Positions 1-10,216 of a stretch of DNA of 64,000 nucleotides are shown piece after piece. Numbering within the stretch: the first letter of the stretch is position 1; each line of letters starts with the position of its first letter. A program made the position numbers and the translations under genes. The notes under the pieces are model-generated. The model was not told the DNA's origin and did not search any database. It saw only the letters and a list, made by a program, of their open reading frames with translations. Origin of the DNA: Puccinia triticina (Eukaryota > Basidiomycota > Pucciniomycetes > Pucciniales > Pucciniaceae); the NCBI RefSeq assembly GCF_026914185.1, contig NC_070558.1, forward strand, positions 8,069,501 to 8,133,500, in the 5' to 3' direction.

Positions 1-2277
1 TGGTGTGTCGGAGTGAATTGCAAATTCGCATCATCAGAGCCGCAGAGCTGAAATCGACCACGGCAATGCCCAAGCAGCCGTCATCCGCCAGCTGGCAGTA
101 GCGAAACTTGCAGGTGTCCGTCGCCGAAGCGCTCTTCGCGTCAAGGGGAACGCAACCTCCGAGTCTCCTAGGAAAGAAAGGAGATGTTTTGGACCACAAA
201 GGGTGCTTGTCGAGGGGCGCTTCTGTCTATCGCATACCCGGGGCCAAGTGATTTGGGACAAGCAAAGGCGCGAACCATGTAAATATGTTCGATGTACAAT
301 ATACCAACATGCTCAAGCAGCAGCAAGCAGCCCAGAGGAGAATGCTGCCGAGACTCGAGTTGCCGCCCACCGATCGCCTCTAGCTTCTCGCTCTACAACC
401 ATGCAGATGTTATTAGCTCGACGTGGTCAGCTTTCGAACAGCGGCAGAGCCTGCGACCCTCAAGGTACATAGACGCCTGATTTGTACTCATAAGATGGGC
501 CCATCAGACGATTCACTGCGTTGAGAGGTGTGTATCTCTTGGCTCTATCGGCACCTCGGTCGGTTCGACGCTTCATGGAATATTTCCCGAGGTGCGCCGA
601 TAAAATTTTAAGGCGGCTGACTGACCGACTTGTCATGAGGGATCAGCAAATTTTCCTTCTGAAACTTCTAGCTTGCTTTCTTCCAGCTCCAGCAAGCTGG
701 AAATTGGTTCGAATTTGTATGTATTCGAAGTGGAAAGAGGAGGGTTCAGACATGATTAGCTAGGATTAGCTACCCTGAAATGGTAAATATGTTGGCTCTG
801 CAAAACTGATGATGATGCATGGTGCCATAGTGTTATTCTTCACTCTGATGCGAAAGTCCAAGAGGTTCCACACGACTCTGCTCGCCGGTTTCGTTGATTG
901 TTGCTATGATGGGCAACTTTGATGAGCTTGAAAGCATCAGGAGGCCGAAACTTTTTGGCAGGTGTGCATGCCCGACGATCAGATGGATAGAACCCATATC
1001 TACCCTTACCACTCCCCCCCCCTCTCACCCTTGCCCACTCCGCGGCCAATCACACAAGACATGCCAGGGTGATTATTCAACCTATGTTTTAAGCAAAGAT
1101 TTAGTCATGAATAGATGTTTCCCGGAAAGGTTGTCTCTCAGTGACAGCGTGCTGCCCCCGTGAGTTGGGGTAATCAACAAAGCCAATGAACGACCAGAGC
1201 AGGACCCAGCCCCTGCCACCCGTATCCTGATCGAGATGAAGAATTAGCACCGACGGTCAAAAGCTTGACTGTTGACGCCCATTGGCATCAGCGCCCATCC
1301 CACGACCTGGAATCCAGGATTATAGCAAGGTTTGGTTGGAGCGGAGACAAATCGATCATGGGGAAGTGCACCACAGTAATCACCGCCTACCGCAACAGAC
1401 CACAACTTTTCCCCTGTGGTATGAATATACGCCGCGCATCAGTGTCACCCCCCGATAAGCATGTTTGTAAAAGTAGGGGGTTTAAAGCTTCGTAGATCCC
1501 GAACTTATGTAAAGTGCTTCCCTCTGGTTTGCCAGACTGCGCGAGCCACCAATTTTGTAATGATGTTCAGGAGCCCTATGGGGGATTTGGAGAGTGATGG
1601 GTGGATGGCTGCCCGCACAAGAAGCTAAATATGAATACAACTACAAGGCAGTTTCCCTCGCGGGTCAGCAAGTGAATCTGAGCAGAAATGGGGGTTGGTC
1701 CGGCCTCCGGCCCCCCAGAATCCACGCCAGAATTGGCCGCTTTGAGGCAAGCTCTGGGAGAGACAGAGAGAGCAACTTCAGCGGGAGTGTCAGTATGGGT
1801 TGCCTTTCAGGTTGGCCCCAGCTTCGAAAAAGTGCGCGCGAGCCGGCATCTCAAAACTGGCAAAAGCTGGTGCCAAGGCGCCAAGGCACGCCGGAGTGCC
1901 GAGTACCAAGTTTTTTGGCACATCATCGCGTCAAAGGAGAGCTGATTTTTGTTTGATACTTTTCAACACAGGGCTTTGGGGACCCAGTTGAAATCCTTGA
2001 GTACACTAATCACATCAACATCAATGACATTTTTGTCCTTGGTCGATGGAGGACAGTTTTCCAACACATCAAATTCAATTAAAAGCACTTTTGGGCTACA
2101 TACAGAGGCAAATGCCACGGGACAGCCTCATTTGTTGATGCGTGAGGAACGCAGTCATGAACTTGAGACATGTGAAATACATACGCTGGGGGTTGGCCCC
2201 CGGTTGGGCGAGTGGGTTTGTGCCCGGGCCGGTTGAGGTGCCATCTTCCCTCGGAACCACAACCACCCGGAACCCGG
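1..2277. other. Intergenic, no gene recognised
   Basis: No reading frame here has recognisable domains or a convincing exon structure. Open frames are short and overlap on both strands. The last few hundred bases precede the tRNA dimethylallyltransferase gene and presumably contain its promoter, but I see no clear TATA element. Confidence 0.5.
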
Positions 2278-2376
2278 ATGCGACTGATCAGACCAATCAC
2301 CGGAGCCATCAGACACACCAGACCAATCTCGGCCTACAGGGTTCCTCCCCCAACTACTCCAATCGGGAGACAAGCA
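2278..2376 (+). other. In-frame N-terminal extension, possible mitochondrial presequence
   Basis: From the upstream ATG at 2278 to the P-loop-proximal ATG at 2377 the frame is open and encodes 33 residues. These are rich in Arg, Ser, Thr, Ile and Pro, contain no acidic residue, and begin MRLIRPITGAIRH. That composition is typical of a mitochondrial targeting presequence. Yeast MOD5 is known to use two in-frame starts to send one product to mitochondria and a shorter one to the cytosol and nucleus. The same arrangement is inferred here. Confidence 0.5.
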
Positions 2377-4554
2377 ATGGCAAAGCCGGACCTGGTCGTG
2401 ATTCTCGGAACCACCGGTACCGGCAAATCAAAACTGGCCATCGAGCTTGCCGGCGCACTGAATCCGACTAGAACACCCGAAATCATCAATGGAGACTCGA
2501 TGCAAGTTTACAAGGGACTCGATATCTTGACCAACAAAATCACACCCCACGAGACAAACGGTATCCCACATCATCTCATGAGCTTCTTGGACCTCGATCA
2601 GGACTATACCGTCGAGAGATTTAGAGACGATGCGACTAAAAAAGTCAGGTGTGAAACATCCGTCCTTGAATCACATTTTTCGTTGGTTGACTGCGGAGGT
2701 GGACCTCCGATCGTTATATCTTGTTGGCTGACTGTGGCTCTGATCTTTACTTGACAGATCGCAGAAATCCATCAAAAAGATTTCGTACCAATCGTCGTCG
2801 GAGGAACTGGTTATTACATCCAAAATTTGATTCTACCTGGCCGATTGACGAAAGATGTCCAGCACCACGATCCAGCACTCTCTGAGCTGACGAAGAAAGA
2901 TATCCATGCGACCAAATCTCCCGATTTCGATCACACATCCATCCTAGACAATCCGCAAGAAATTCTCGACCGATGTGAACAGAACGGATTCGATCCCACT
3001 TTGCTCAATAGCTTGAAATCCATGTCACTCGATCATTTACGATTAGTCTTCTTATTGCCGCATCTACCGCCCTTCTCGTCCCCCAAAGAATTTCCACCAG
3101 GCTTTCCCAGCGAGCTCTTACCTCCGAAATATCGACCCCCTCAGGCGACCGCCGAAGATTTCTGTATCGGTCTGTATGAGGCTCTCAAATCTATTGACCC
3201 CGTGATGGCTAGCAGATGGCATTGGAGAGACCTGAGAAAGGTTCGAAGAAGTCTCGAGGTCGCTATATGCATGGGCAAACTGATGAGTCATGTGGTTGCT
3301 GAGCAAGACCAAATAGACATTCGAGCAAAAAATACTCCAGAGGAAAGTGCTCCGTAAGTCAAGAGTTGTTGGATGTTCTTTTTTGGCTTTCAAATTAAAT
3401 CGCTGCCATGGTTAGCTACCGGACATTGGTATTCTGGTTGTATTCAGAAACCGACCAGCTTTTACCTCGGCTAGATGCTCGGGTAGATAAAATGATTGAA
3501 GTAAGTGGTGTTGCGACTTTCGGATCTATTTTCTTCAATTGCCTAGACAAACTCTTAAAGCTCAGCGAAAGGAATCATGCTCCTGCTTAATCTGCAGAGC
3601 GGCCTCGTGAATGAGGTACGGGAATTAAAGATAATGCGGGAAAGACTGGCAGCGGGCGACCATACTCGGACCGACTTTTCTCGAGGCCCTTTCCAGGCCA
3701 TAGGTTAGTAGGTCAAATATTGCCCTATTTTCAGTCCCCTTCTGACTGTATACAAGCCATGTAAATTCCCCGAACGATGATAAACGTGCAGGATATCGAG
3801 AATTCGAGTCACTAGTAAGCACCACCGAAGCCGACTCGGAACCAGAACAAATGTCATCGAAGAAAGTTGCGGAAGCCACAGAATTGACCAAGGTTGCAAC
3901 TCGGCAATATGCCAAATCACAAGTCAAATGGATGAAAAACAAGTTCTTGCCTGAGCTGAACCGCAAATTTGGATTTTCTTCCGAAGCTTCAGACGCTGCG
4001 GGTAGCTCAGATTCTCAAATGATTACTTACATACTGGACGCTAGTGAATTGGATGAATGGGACCAGAACGTCCTCATCCCTGCCCAAAAAATCTTATCTG
4101 GTTCGTCTGCCCCACCCAAACCTTTTTTGATTTGTCACTCGAAGTTTTGTTCATCAATCATTGCATTGAGGATACAGCGTTCTTGAGCTACGACGATTTA
4201 CCATCTCCCAAATCTATTTCTTCGATTGCAAATTCAATACTCTCCGAATCACAAGGAAAGTGAGTACAGAATCCGCAAATCAAAAGCGAGGTGCAGATTG
4301 CGGACTGATACAATGTAAATTTTGCCTTGGAAAAAAAAATCAGAAAAATAAGATCGTTGAAAGATTTACGATTGAAAACATGCGAAAGTTGCACGCCTGA
4401 ATCACATAAGCCGTTCTTGATTGAAGAGGTGCATTGGGAGGCACATCTGAGAAGCAAGAAGCATCGCAGATCTCTGATGATCAAAACCAATCCTCGTCCG
4501 CCTCGATCACCAGCATCCTCAACTTCCCATCCTGATTGTGTGTCTTATCTGTAG
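2377..4554 (+). CDS. MOD5: tRNA dimethylallyltransferase (isopentenyltransferase), seven exons
   Basis: The enzyme transfers a dimethylallyl group to N6 of A37 in tRNAs that read codons beginning with U. Exons joined by frame and GT-AG rules: 2377-2643, 2758-3353, 3416-3500, 3598-3703, 3792-4100, 4178-4259, 4344-4554, giving 551 residues. The P-loop GTTGTGKS is at residues 11-18. The IINGDSMQVY motif follows with the expected catalytic Asp at about residue 40, then VVGGTGYY in exon 2. The RLDERVDKM-like helix is encoded by exon 3 and the Arg-rich TRQYAKSQ motif by exon 5. The C-terminus carries the eukaryote-specific C2H2 zinc finger (C495, C498, H516, H522). All seven exons stay in frame and no lesion is seen, so the gene looks functional. 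An in-frame ATG at 2278 gives an alternative start adding 33 residues (see findings). Confidence 0.93.
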
Positions 4555-4985
4555 ATTGTTATGCTTTTGTGTTCATCTATAGCACATTTTTACACTGCAA
4601 GAGCTTGCACAACTGCTGCCAGTGGACATGCCAAGTCCTGGAGTGTAAATGCTTTTCTAACTCCATCCAATTACTGATTATCAGTCACATGATATTTGAC
4701 CAGCAACGCGGCCCAAATCAGCCAGACAGGCCTTGACTTGGGCGGGCCAGTGGGCCTGCCTGTCAAGATCAAGCTGTGACCTGGGACACTGACATCAAAA
4801 TCCTATCAGCAGTGCCACCAACAAGAAAATCAAGCAGCCATAGACCTCTGGTTCTAATAGTTGGTCTTTATTTATAACATCAAGGGAAATCAATACTTTT
4901 CAAACTCTCTTCTTTGGTCCTGGATTGGCTAGTTTTTTTCATGCTTCCCCTCAGCAGATCATTTCCTGGGGTATTGTGATTGGTA
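4555..4985. other. Intergenic, AT-rich 3' flank of the tRNA-modification gene
   Basis: No gene is seen. The segment holds the presumed 3' UTR of the upstream gene and ends where a dispersed repeat begins. Confidence 0.4.
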
Positions 4986-4987
4986 AT

Positions 4988-5300
4988 AACTTAAGGGTCT
5001 TGATTAATTGACTACCCTAAATTTGACTTCCGACGTCCAAACGTGGTTTACCTCGGGAGGACCGCTGCCCGACGTTGCGCCTGGGTCGCGCGGACCAAAA
5101 ATTGACACGCGCCCAATTTGGTAGTCGGAAATCAACAATGGAAATACCAGACAGTCGTCGGATTTACAATTTTTGCAAAAATGGCAAAAATACAAAAACA
5201 ATCATACATAACTCCTCCAAAATTTTACAGAGGGCAGAAAACCCTTGCAAGCGCACATGGTGATCTGCATGGCATTAGCACACCTCAGGAATTGTTAGCC
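4988..5300 (+). repeat. Dispersed repeat, copy A
   Basis: This segment, including TTGATTAATTGACTACCCTAAAT near its left edge and a TTTTGCAAAAATGGCAAAAA-like stretch, reappears inverted at about 32283-32615. The shared order of blocks over about 300 bp shows it is an interspersed repeat, probably a transposon end. No coding capacity is visible and the family is unknown. Confidence 0.6.
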
Positions 5301-5509
5301 CTAGAGATACAATAAGTATCCTAAGGACTGCAATAACTAAAAAAATAACAATAAATGTTAAAATATTATTACAGATTCAGCCTTCTCATTATAAATTAAG
5401 GGGGGTTAACCACTTGAAGTAACCCTTTATTCCTACTCCTTCTGGTACTTTACTACGAAAGGAGTAGCATAGAGAGCGCTGTAAATAAAACCCTTACATA
5501 AAAAAATAA
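5301..5509. other. AT-rich spacer before the 12.6-kb TIR unit
   Basis: No gene or clear repeat is seen; the sequence is AT-rich. It ends at the 8-bp target-site duplication TACATAAA (5510-5517). Confidence 0.3.
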
Positions 5510-5627
5510 TACATAAAGGGGGTTACTAAACGTACCCGGGTATTTCCGCGTTTGTACCCGGTTTTTGCGTACCCCCTTTTCCGCGTACATACCCGGTTTT
5601 TTTCTATTCATTTCTACGCGACGCAAA

Positions 5628-6180
5628 TCTGAGTTTATTAAAGACAGACAATCACAAAAACAAAAATCAAGGGTTTCCCCTACAAAATAATCAAAATAAA
5701 AAAAAAAAAAAAAAAACAGCCCAAAAAAACACCCAGCCCAATACCCATCCTCTTCTAGAGAGGGTGCAAGTATTGGGCAGATGACCCCCAGCGCGCCGCA
5801 TTTAAGGCAAGTTGCAAAGGGGGGTCATCACCTTTCACCCTCAAACTGTGCAAACGCAGCAGCGGAGGGGCTTGAGTCAACTCACTGGCTGGAAGTGCAG
5901 CACAGCGAGTTGACTGGCGATTCCACTTTGCCAGAGGCCGCTCTATTTATAGGCGCACCCTCCACCCTCACTTCTCTTTCCTGACCGTCACCCATCGCAA
6001 GAAAACACCAAGACTGCCACCGCAAGCCTCCCGACCGTTGCGAGATACTCGGCAAACTAGGACTCCTACCGACAAGCACCCTTAAATACACTTCACCCCA
6101 GCCACAATCTACCGCGGCGCTGGGAAGCCCAGAATCCAATGGTGCTGGGCTCACCATTGAGAACACAACCAGGTCTCCAG
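5628..6180 (-). repeat. LTR-like remnant, reverse orientation
   Basis: On the minus strand this reads through a TATA-like CTATAAATAG, a CCTCAAGCCCCTCCGCTG-type block and an AATAAA signal. The same blocks in the same order occur on the plus strand at about 22430-22850. It is therefore a second copy of an LTR-like repeat, lying just inside the left TIR of the 12.6-kb unit. A long A-run lies near 5700-5717. Confidence 0.45.
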
Positions 6181-6356
6181 GACCTATGTAACCTCCAACC
6201 AGCCAGTGTTAGACTGGGCTTGCACGTGCACGCGAGCCCAGTCGTAGACTGAGAATCCCTGCCAGATGTCTGGAATCCCGCTGGCTTGAAACCGGCTTCA
6301 ATCCCGCGCGACTTTCACTTGTCCGATATCCCCACCCATCACTCCACACCGCCCGT

Positions 6357-7197
6357 TGTGGTAGACGCTTTAGTTCTGGATGGAAAAATTCAAAAATTTC
6401 TAGTTTACATATGTAGTGTTACATTACACCATCTTTTGATACACACACTCCCTTCAGTTTACATACACAGTTTTACAAAACTGCATGTATATAACTTACA
6501 TACTACCCTTTTACATATATATGTGGCTGCGTAGCAACCAGCCAGCCTCATGTGCAGCTGTGTAGCAACCACAAGCCACTTATTACAGTAACCCAGCAAC
6601 CACAAGCCACATTAATAAAGCGGCATAGTAACCATGGGGCTGTGCAAGTCAATCAAGCAGACTACACAGCAATACAGAAAGCTGTGCAGGTCACTTGAGA
6701 AGACTCCATAGCAACCAGAGGGCTGTGTAAGCCACACTTGTAACTAGATCACCAGCTAAATTTGCTCATGTATACACTGCCACACTGTACATAGCTGTAT
6801 TTGCACAGCATTTGTAAAGGCACACCAGCCAAAACCCCTCATGTACATAGACCACCAGCATAAATGCCTCAAATTTTCCTATATAAGGAGGGGCTCTCTC
6901 TTCCTTTTCCCCCCATCCATCCACGGAAGGAGATCATTCCCCCCACGAGATTCAAATAAATTGTCACCCTCACACTCTCCGCCACATACTAAAATACTAG
7001 CTTTATATTTTGAAATACACAGTCCATTGTGAGCCACTTGTGAGAAAATTATTCAACTACACTAGACCACTGTCTTCTTGCTTCCAGCCTAGCTGGGGGT
7101 GTTGTCAGTCTTTGTCTTTCAGAGAAGCAGGGGTTTCCCCACACATACTTCTCTAAATTCAGCCATAAGAGGTGCAAACCGCTTTTGGAGTCTCACA
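6357..7197 (+). repeat. 5' LTR of the gypsy element
   Basis: It starts TGTGGTAGACGC and ends TCTCACA. Positions 6357-6885 match 16883-17411 at the 3' side. A TATA box lies at 6880-6886. The end point is set by the primer-binding-like sequence that follows at 7198 and is less certain than the start, because the 3' copy is truncated. Confidence 0.75.
6880..6886 (+). promoter_or_regulatory. TATA box of the 5' LTR
   Basis: TATATAA followed by GGAGGGGCTC lies about two thirds into the LTR, as expected for the U3/R boundary. A very similar arrangement occurs in the LTR-like sequences at 22427-22434 and 50442-50449. Confidence 0.6.
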
Positions 7198-7216
7198 ACT
7201 GGTGTCCCAACAGTGG
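7198..7216 (+). promoter_or_regulatory. Primer-binding site of the gypsy element
   Basis: TGGTGTCCCAACAGTGG directly follows the LTR end TCTCACA. A sequence beginning TGG just after the 5' LTR is expected, because it pairs with the CCA end of a tRNA primer. The two other gypsy LTRs in this window are also followed by a G-rich block after TC(T/C)(T/C)ACA (near 50785 and 57499). I could not assign the primer tRNA. Confidence 0.55.
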
Positions 7217-7697
7217 CCTAGTTAGTTGAATATTTTTTCAAGCATAAATTGGTATTATCAGTTGTTATATTATTGTTACTTTGAAAACCAGACTTTCATT
7301 ACAGAAAACCTCGTATTTTTGAAAGATCATTGAATTAAAAAAAAAAGAGCAACTCTAAAAACATACAAAATTAGATATATTTGGATATACTAAAAGCTTT
7401 TTGTAGTACTCTCTAGACAAACCATTTGTTTCAGGCTAGCTATTCCTTTGCAGTGAGTACTGGGGAATAAGCTAGATTTTATATTATTTAAGGATAAATC
7501 AGATCTGCCCTGGTTAAAGAGAACCAGAGACTATCAGTTTATTATATTTTTTTGATCATTAGGATCTTTGATATTGTCTAGCAGTCTACATCAACTTCTA
7601 TTATAAACCAAAAATACTTTTTTTTATATTTTTTTACAGGAACCTCTTATTTTGAAGAACAATGTCTTATACTATACCAGGAGATTTGGATTGAAGT

Positions 7698-10187
7698 ATG
7701 GCAGACCAAGGAAACACTAGTATGACAATAGATCAGCCACATTTTATGCAGACTAACAAACATAGAAGTACATCAGTACCTGGAAAGGCAAGAGGAACAG
7801 CTTTTGCGTCAGGATCTGGAGCACCTTCAACCTCGGCTGCAGACATGGCAGAAAGATTATTCAAGACAATAACACCCACAAGATATCGCATAAAACCCCA
7901 GACACAAACTGAACTCAAAACACAGGAAATAATTCAACCCAACATTACACGTGAAAAGAAGACAAAAGTCGTCAAGATTGAGAATGACACCCTCAAATTT
8001 GAAGGAGAAAAGTTAAAAACTTTCTTATCACGTTACGAGAGGACAGCAGAAGCATGTGGTGCCAGCGACTGGGACATGGTGATGCAAATTGACAAGTTTG
8101 TGGTTGGCGAGGAACTCAAAGAAGAACTGGAAAACCTGGACGGCTACGTTGAGCGTGATTGGGAACAGCTGAAGGAAAGTATGAAGGAAGTTTGGGGAGA
8201 CTTTTACGTCCAAATTAAGTATACCATACATGACCTCCGCACCCTGTCTGAAGAACTTGCCAAGAAAGGAGGATTAAAAGACTTACACGAATACAGGGAA
8301 TTTGTTTCAAAGTTCATGATGATTGTGAAATACCTTGTGACAAATGAACATATTACCTCACAAAAAGATGTAGTCTATTTGTTTCTGGCAGCCTTCTCCA
8401 CAGAATCACAAACAAACATCAAGCAAGAATTAATCAAGGGAAACAAGATCACATACGGGAAGGACGGTTACTGCAAACCACCAGAGCTTAAGGATCTCAT
8501 CAACTTCAGTGAAACGGAAATGAAGGCCGGGGCCCAGGACACATTTGGATACGGAGGCGCCTTTACCGAAGCTAATTGTGTGATGCAAAAGTCACTAGAT
8601 GCAAAGAAAGGATCTGAACAAGGCAAAATCCTCCGTCAGAAGATGATTTCAGAGAACCCTGCTGGTGCTCTGGAAGAAAAGGTTGAAGATATTGCCAAGG
8701 GTATCCTATCTCTAGCCCAGAAACTGGAGAAAATTCCGACAACTGCTGGCAGAGAATTCAATCGAGATGCGGGACCATCCGGAAAAGCCTTATATGAATC
8801 TAGGTCTCCTATTTGCTATTACTGTAGCAAAGAAGGGCACACACTTCCCAAATGTTTCTTATTAGCAGAGGATGAAAAACAAGGACTGGTACAGCGAATT
8901 GGACGTGATTTCCACTTACCAAATGGGGACAAAATTCCATATGACCCAGCTCGCCCCATCCGAACGGTAGTTGCCGGTGCTTCAGTTGACCCAAAAATGA
9001 AGCAATTATCTGCTCAGTTAGCCTCTTTTGGACCAGCCACTTTTCCAAATAACATTCCGGTACCCGAAGCTAAAACAATATTAAAGAAGGAAAAAGAAGC
9101 CCAACCTTCTCGAGACATTGTTTCCTCTGTTGGGATTATTCACTGGAAAGACTGGAAAGCACCAACCACCGGAGCCGAAAACTTCATAAGCCAGCTTCCT
9201 TTAAGTTCAAATGGGGTACAAAGCCGAGGTGAAGGGTTCTCTGGACGGAAGGAGCCTGAAATAATCCCCAAATCTGGTGGACCCTTCAAGATTCTGACAA
9301 AGCATATGGAAGATAACCGAATGGATGTGGACCGCATAGAAACTCCGGAAGTGGCCACCAAGAAGCCTAAACCAAGAGCAGGAGCATCAAAAACCGAAAA
9401 TGCTGTTGCAAATGAAATTGATAATGCTCAGTTTTCAGTCACATTTTCTCAGCTCAGTAATATGGCTCCTAGATTTACAGAGGAAATGATCAAACGGCTA
9501 TCAGAACGGTTACCACAAAAATCTGGTACTACAACCTATCTATCTTCAGAACCCCAAACAGAAGCAGAAAAAAACCTTTTGTCGGCATCTATGAAGCTAA
9601 ATGAGGATAAACAGGGACTTGATGGTTCCAGTTTTTACAGTTGCGCCCTGGGCTTTATCAACACTAAATTAGGAAACCAGAATATAAATTTCTTGGTTGA
9701 CTCGGGGTCTATGGTCAACATGATCCCAGAAGGTTTGGCATTTCATTTAGGTCTAGAAATTACTCACATAGAGATTCCTTTGTCTGGTGTAGGAGGAGAA
9801 CAGTGCAATATCACTGGAGTTGTGGAATTCTGCCCAATAACCATTGGGAGCTTTTCAGGACCTATCCACCTCTTTACAGCAATCAAGGCAACCTTGCCTA
9901 TTCTTGGAAGACCTTTTTTGTTTGACAATAAATGTCAGCTGGAGTATTATTCACAAGGAGAGGTACTCACCTTCCAAGGCCATAAGGAAAGAAGAGTGCA
10001 AATCACTTTGGCAAAGGCATTTGAAGGATACGGGTGGGAAAAGAGGAAACAGTGTCTTGACGAACCCCTGACCACCAGCTGTCTTTTCAAGTTGGAAAAT
10101 CCTCAAACTACAGGTGAACTTTCGAGCAAATTTAGTGAGACAGCCTGTGACGCTCTTGAAAAACTCAAGAGTCAGCCTTTTTTATAA
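7698..10187 (+). CDS. Gag-protease polyprotein of the gypsy element
   Basis: The 829-residue ORF encodes a capsid-like N-terminal half and a CCHC zinc knuckle at about residues 373-386 (spacing C-x2-C-x4-H-x4-C). It ends with a retropepsin-like aspartic protease whose active site is Asp-Ser-Gly at residues 668-670 (FLVDSGSMVNMIP), followed by a matching ILGRPFL flap-distal motif. Gag packages the RNA and the protease matures the polyprotein. The stop codon at 10185-10187 is immediately preceded by the slippery heptamer T TTT TTA, so pol is probably made as a -1 frameshift extension. The frame shows no lesions. Confidence 0.92.
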   Translation: MADQGNTSMTIDQPHFMQTNKHRSTSVPGKARGTAFASGSGAPSTSAADMAERLFKTITPTRYRIKPQTQTELKTQEIIQPNITREKKTKVVKIENDTLKFEGEKLKTFLSRYERTAEACGASDWDMVMQIDKFVVGEELKEELENLDGYVERDWEQLKESMKEVWGDFYVQIKYTIHDLRTLSEELAKKGGLKDLHEYREFVSKFMMIVKYLVTNEHITSQKDVVYLFLAAFSTESQTNIKQELIKGNKITYGKDGYCKPPELKDLINFSETEMKAGAQDTFGYGGAFTEANCVMQKSLDAKKGSEQGKILRQKMISENPAGALEEKVEDIAKGILSLAQKLEKIPTTAGREFNRDAGPSGKALYESRSPICYYCSKEGHTLPKCFLLAEDEKQGLVQRIGRDFHLPNGDKIPYDPARPIRTVVAGASVDPKMKQLSAQLASFGPATFPNNIPVPEAKTILKKEKEAQPSRDIVSSVGIIHWKDWKAPTTGAENFISQLPLSSNGVQSRGEGFSGRKEPEIIPKSGGPFKILTKHMEDNRMDVDRIETPEVATKKPKPRAGASKTENAVANEIDNAQFSVTFSQLSNMAPRFTEEMIKRLSERLPQKSGTTTYLSSEPQTEAEKNLLSASMKLNEDKQGLDGSSFYSCALGFINTKLGNQNINFLVDSGSMVNMIPEGLAFHLGLEITHIEIPLSGVGGEQCNITGVVEFCPITIGSFSGPIHLFTAIKATLPILGRPFLFDNKCQLEYYSQGEVLTFQGHKERRVQITLAKAFEGYGWEKRKQCLDEPLTTSCLFKLENPQTTGELSSKFSETACDALEKLKSQPFL

Positions 10188-10216
10188 ATAAGGGTACTCC
10201 CTTAAAAGGAGTAACC
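10178..10216 (+). promoter_or_regulatory. Programmed -1 ribosomal frameshift signal between gag-pro and pol
   Basis: The heptamer T TTT TTA occupies 10178-10184 in the gag-pro frame, directly before the UAA stop at 10185-10187. After an 8-nt spacer a hairpin can form. Bases 10193-10200 (GGTACTCC) pair with 10208-10216 (GGAGTAACC, A10213 bulged) around a 7-nt loop. The -1 frame is open from upstream of the heptamer to the pol stop at 13642. Heptamer type, spacer length and downstream stem match classical retroviral signals; use in vivo is inferred. Confidence 0.8.

Noticed and set aside
1594..1956. Overlapping plus-strand ORFs of 60-120 codons
   Set aside because: Three frames are open at once over GC-rich sequence and none shows a domain or codon pattern that stands out.
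5694..5720. Poly(A) run as a retroposed cDNA tail
   Set aside because: It lies within an LTR-like remnant that has a related inverted copy at 22430-22850 with T-runs at the corresponding place, so it belongs to that repeat.
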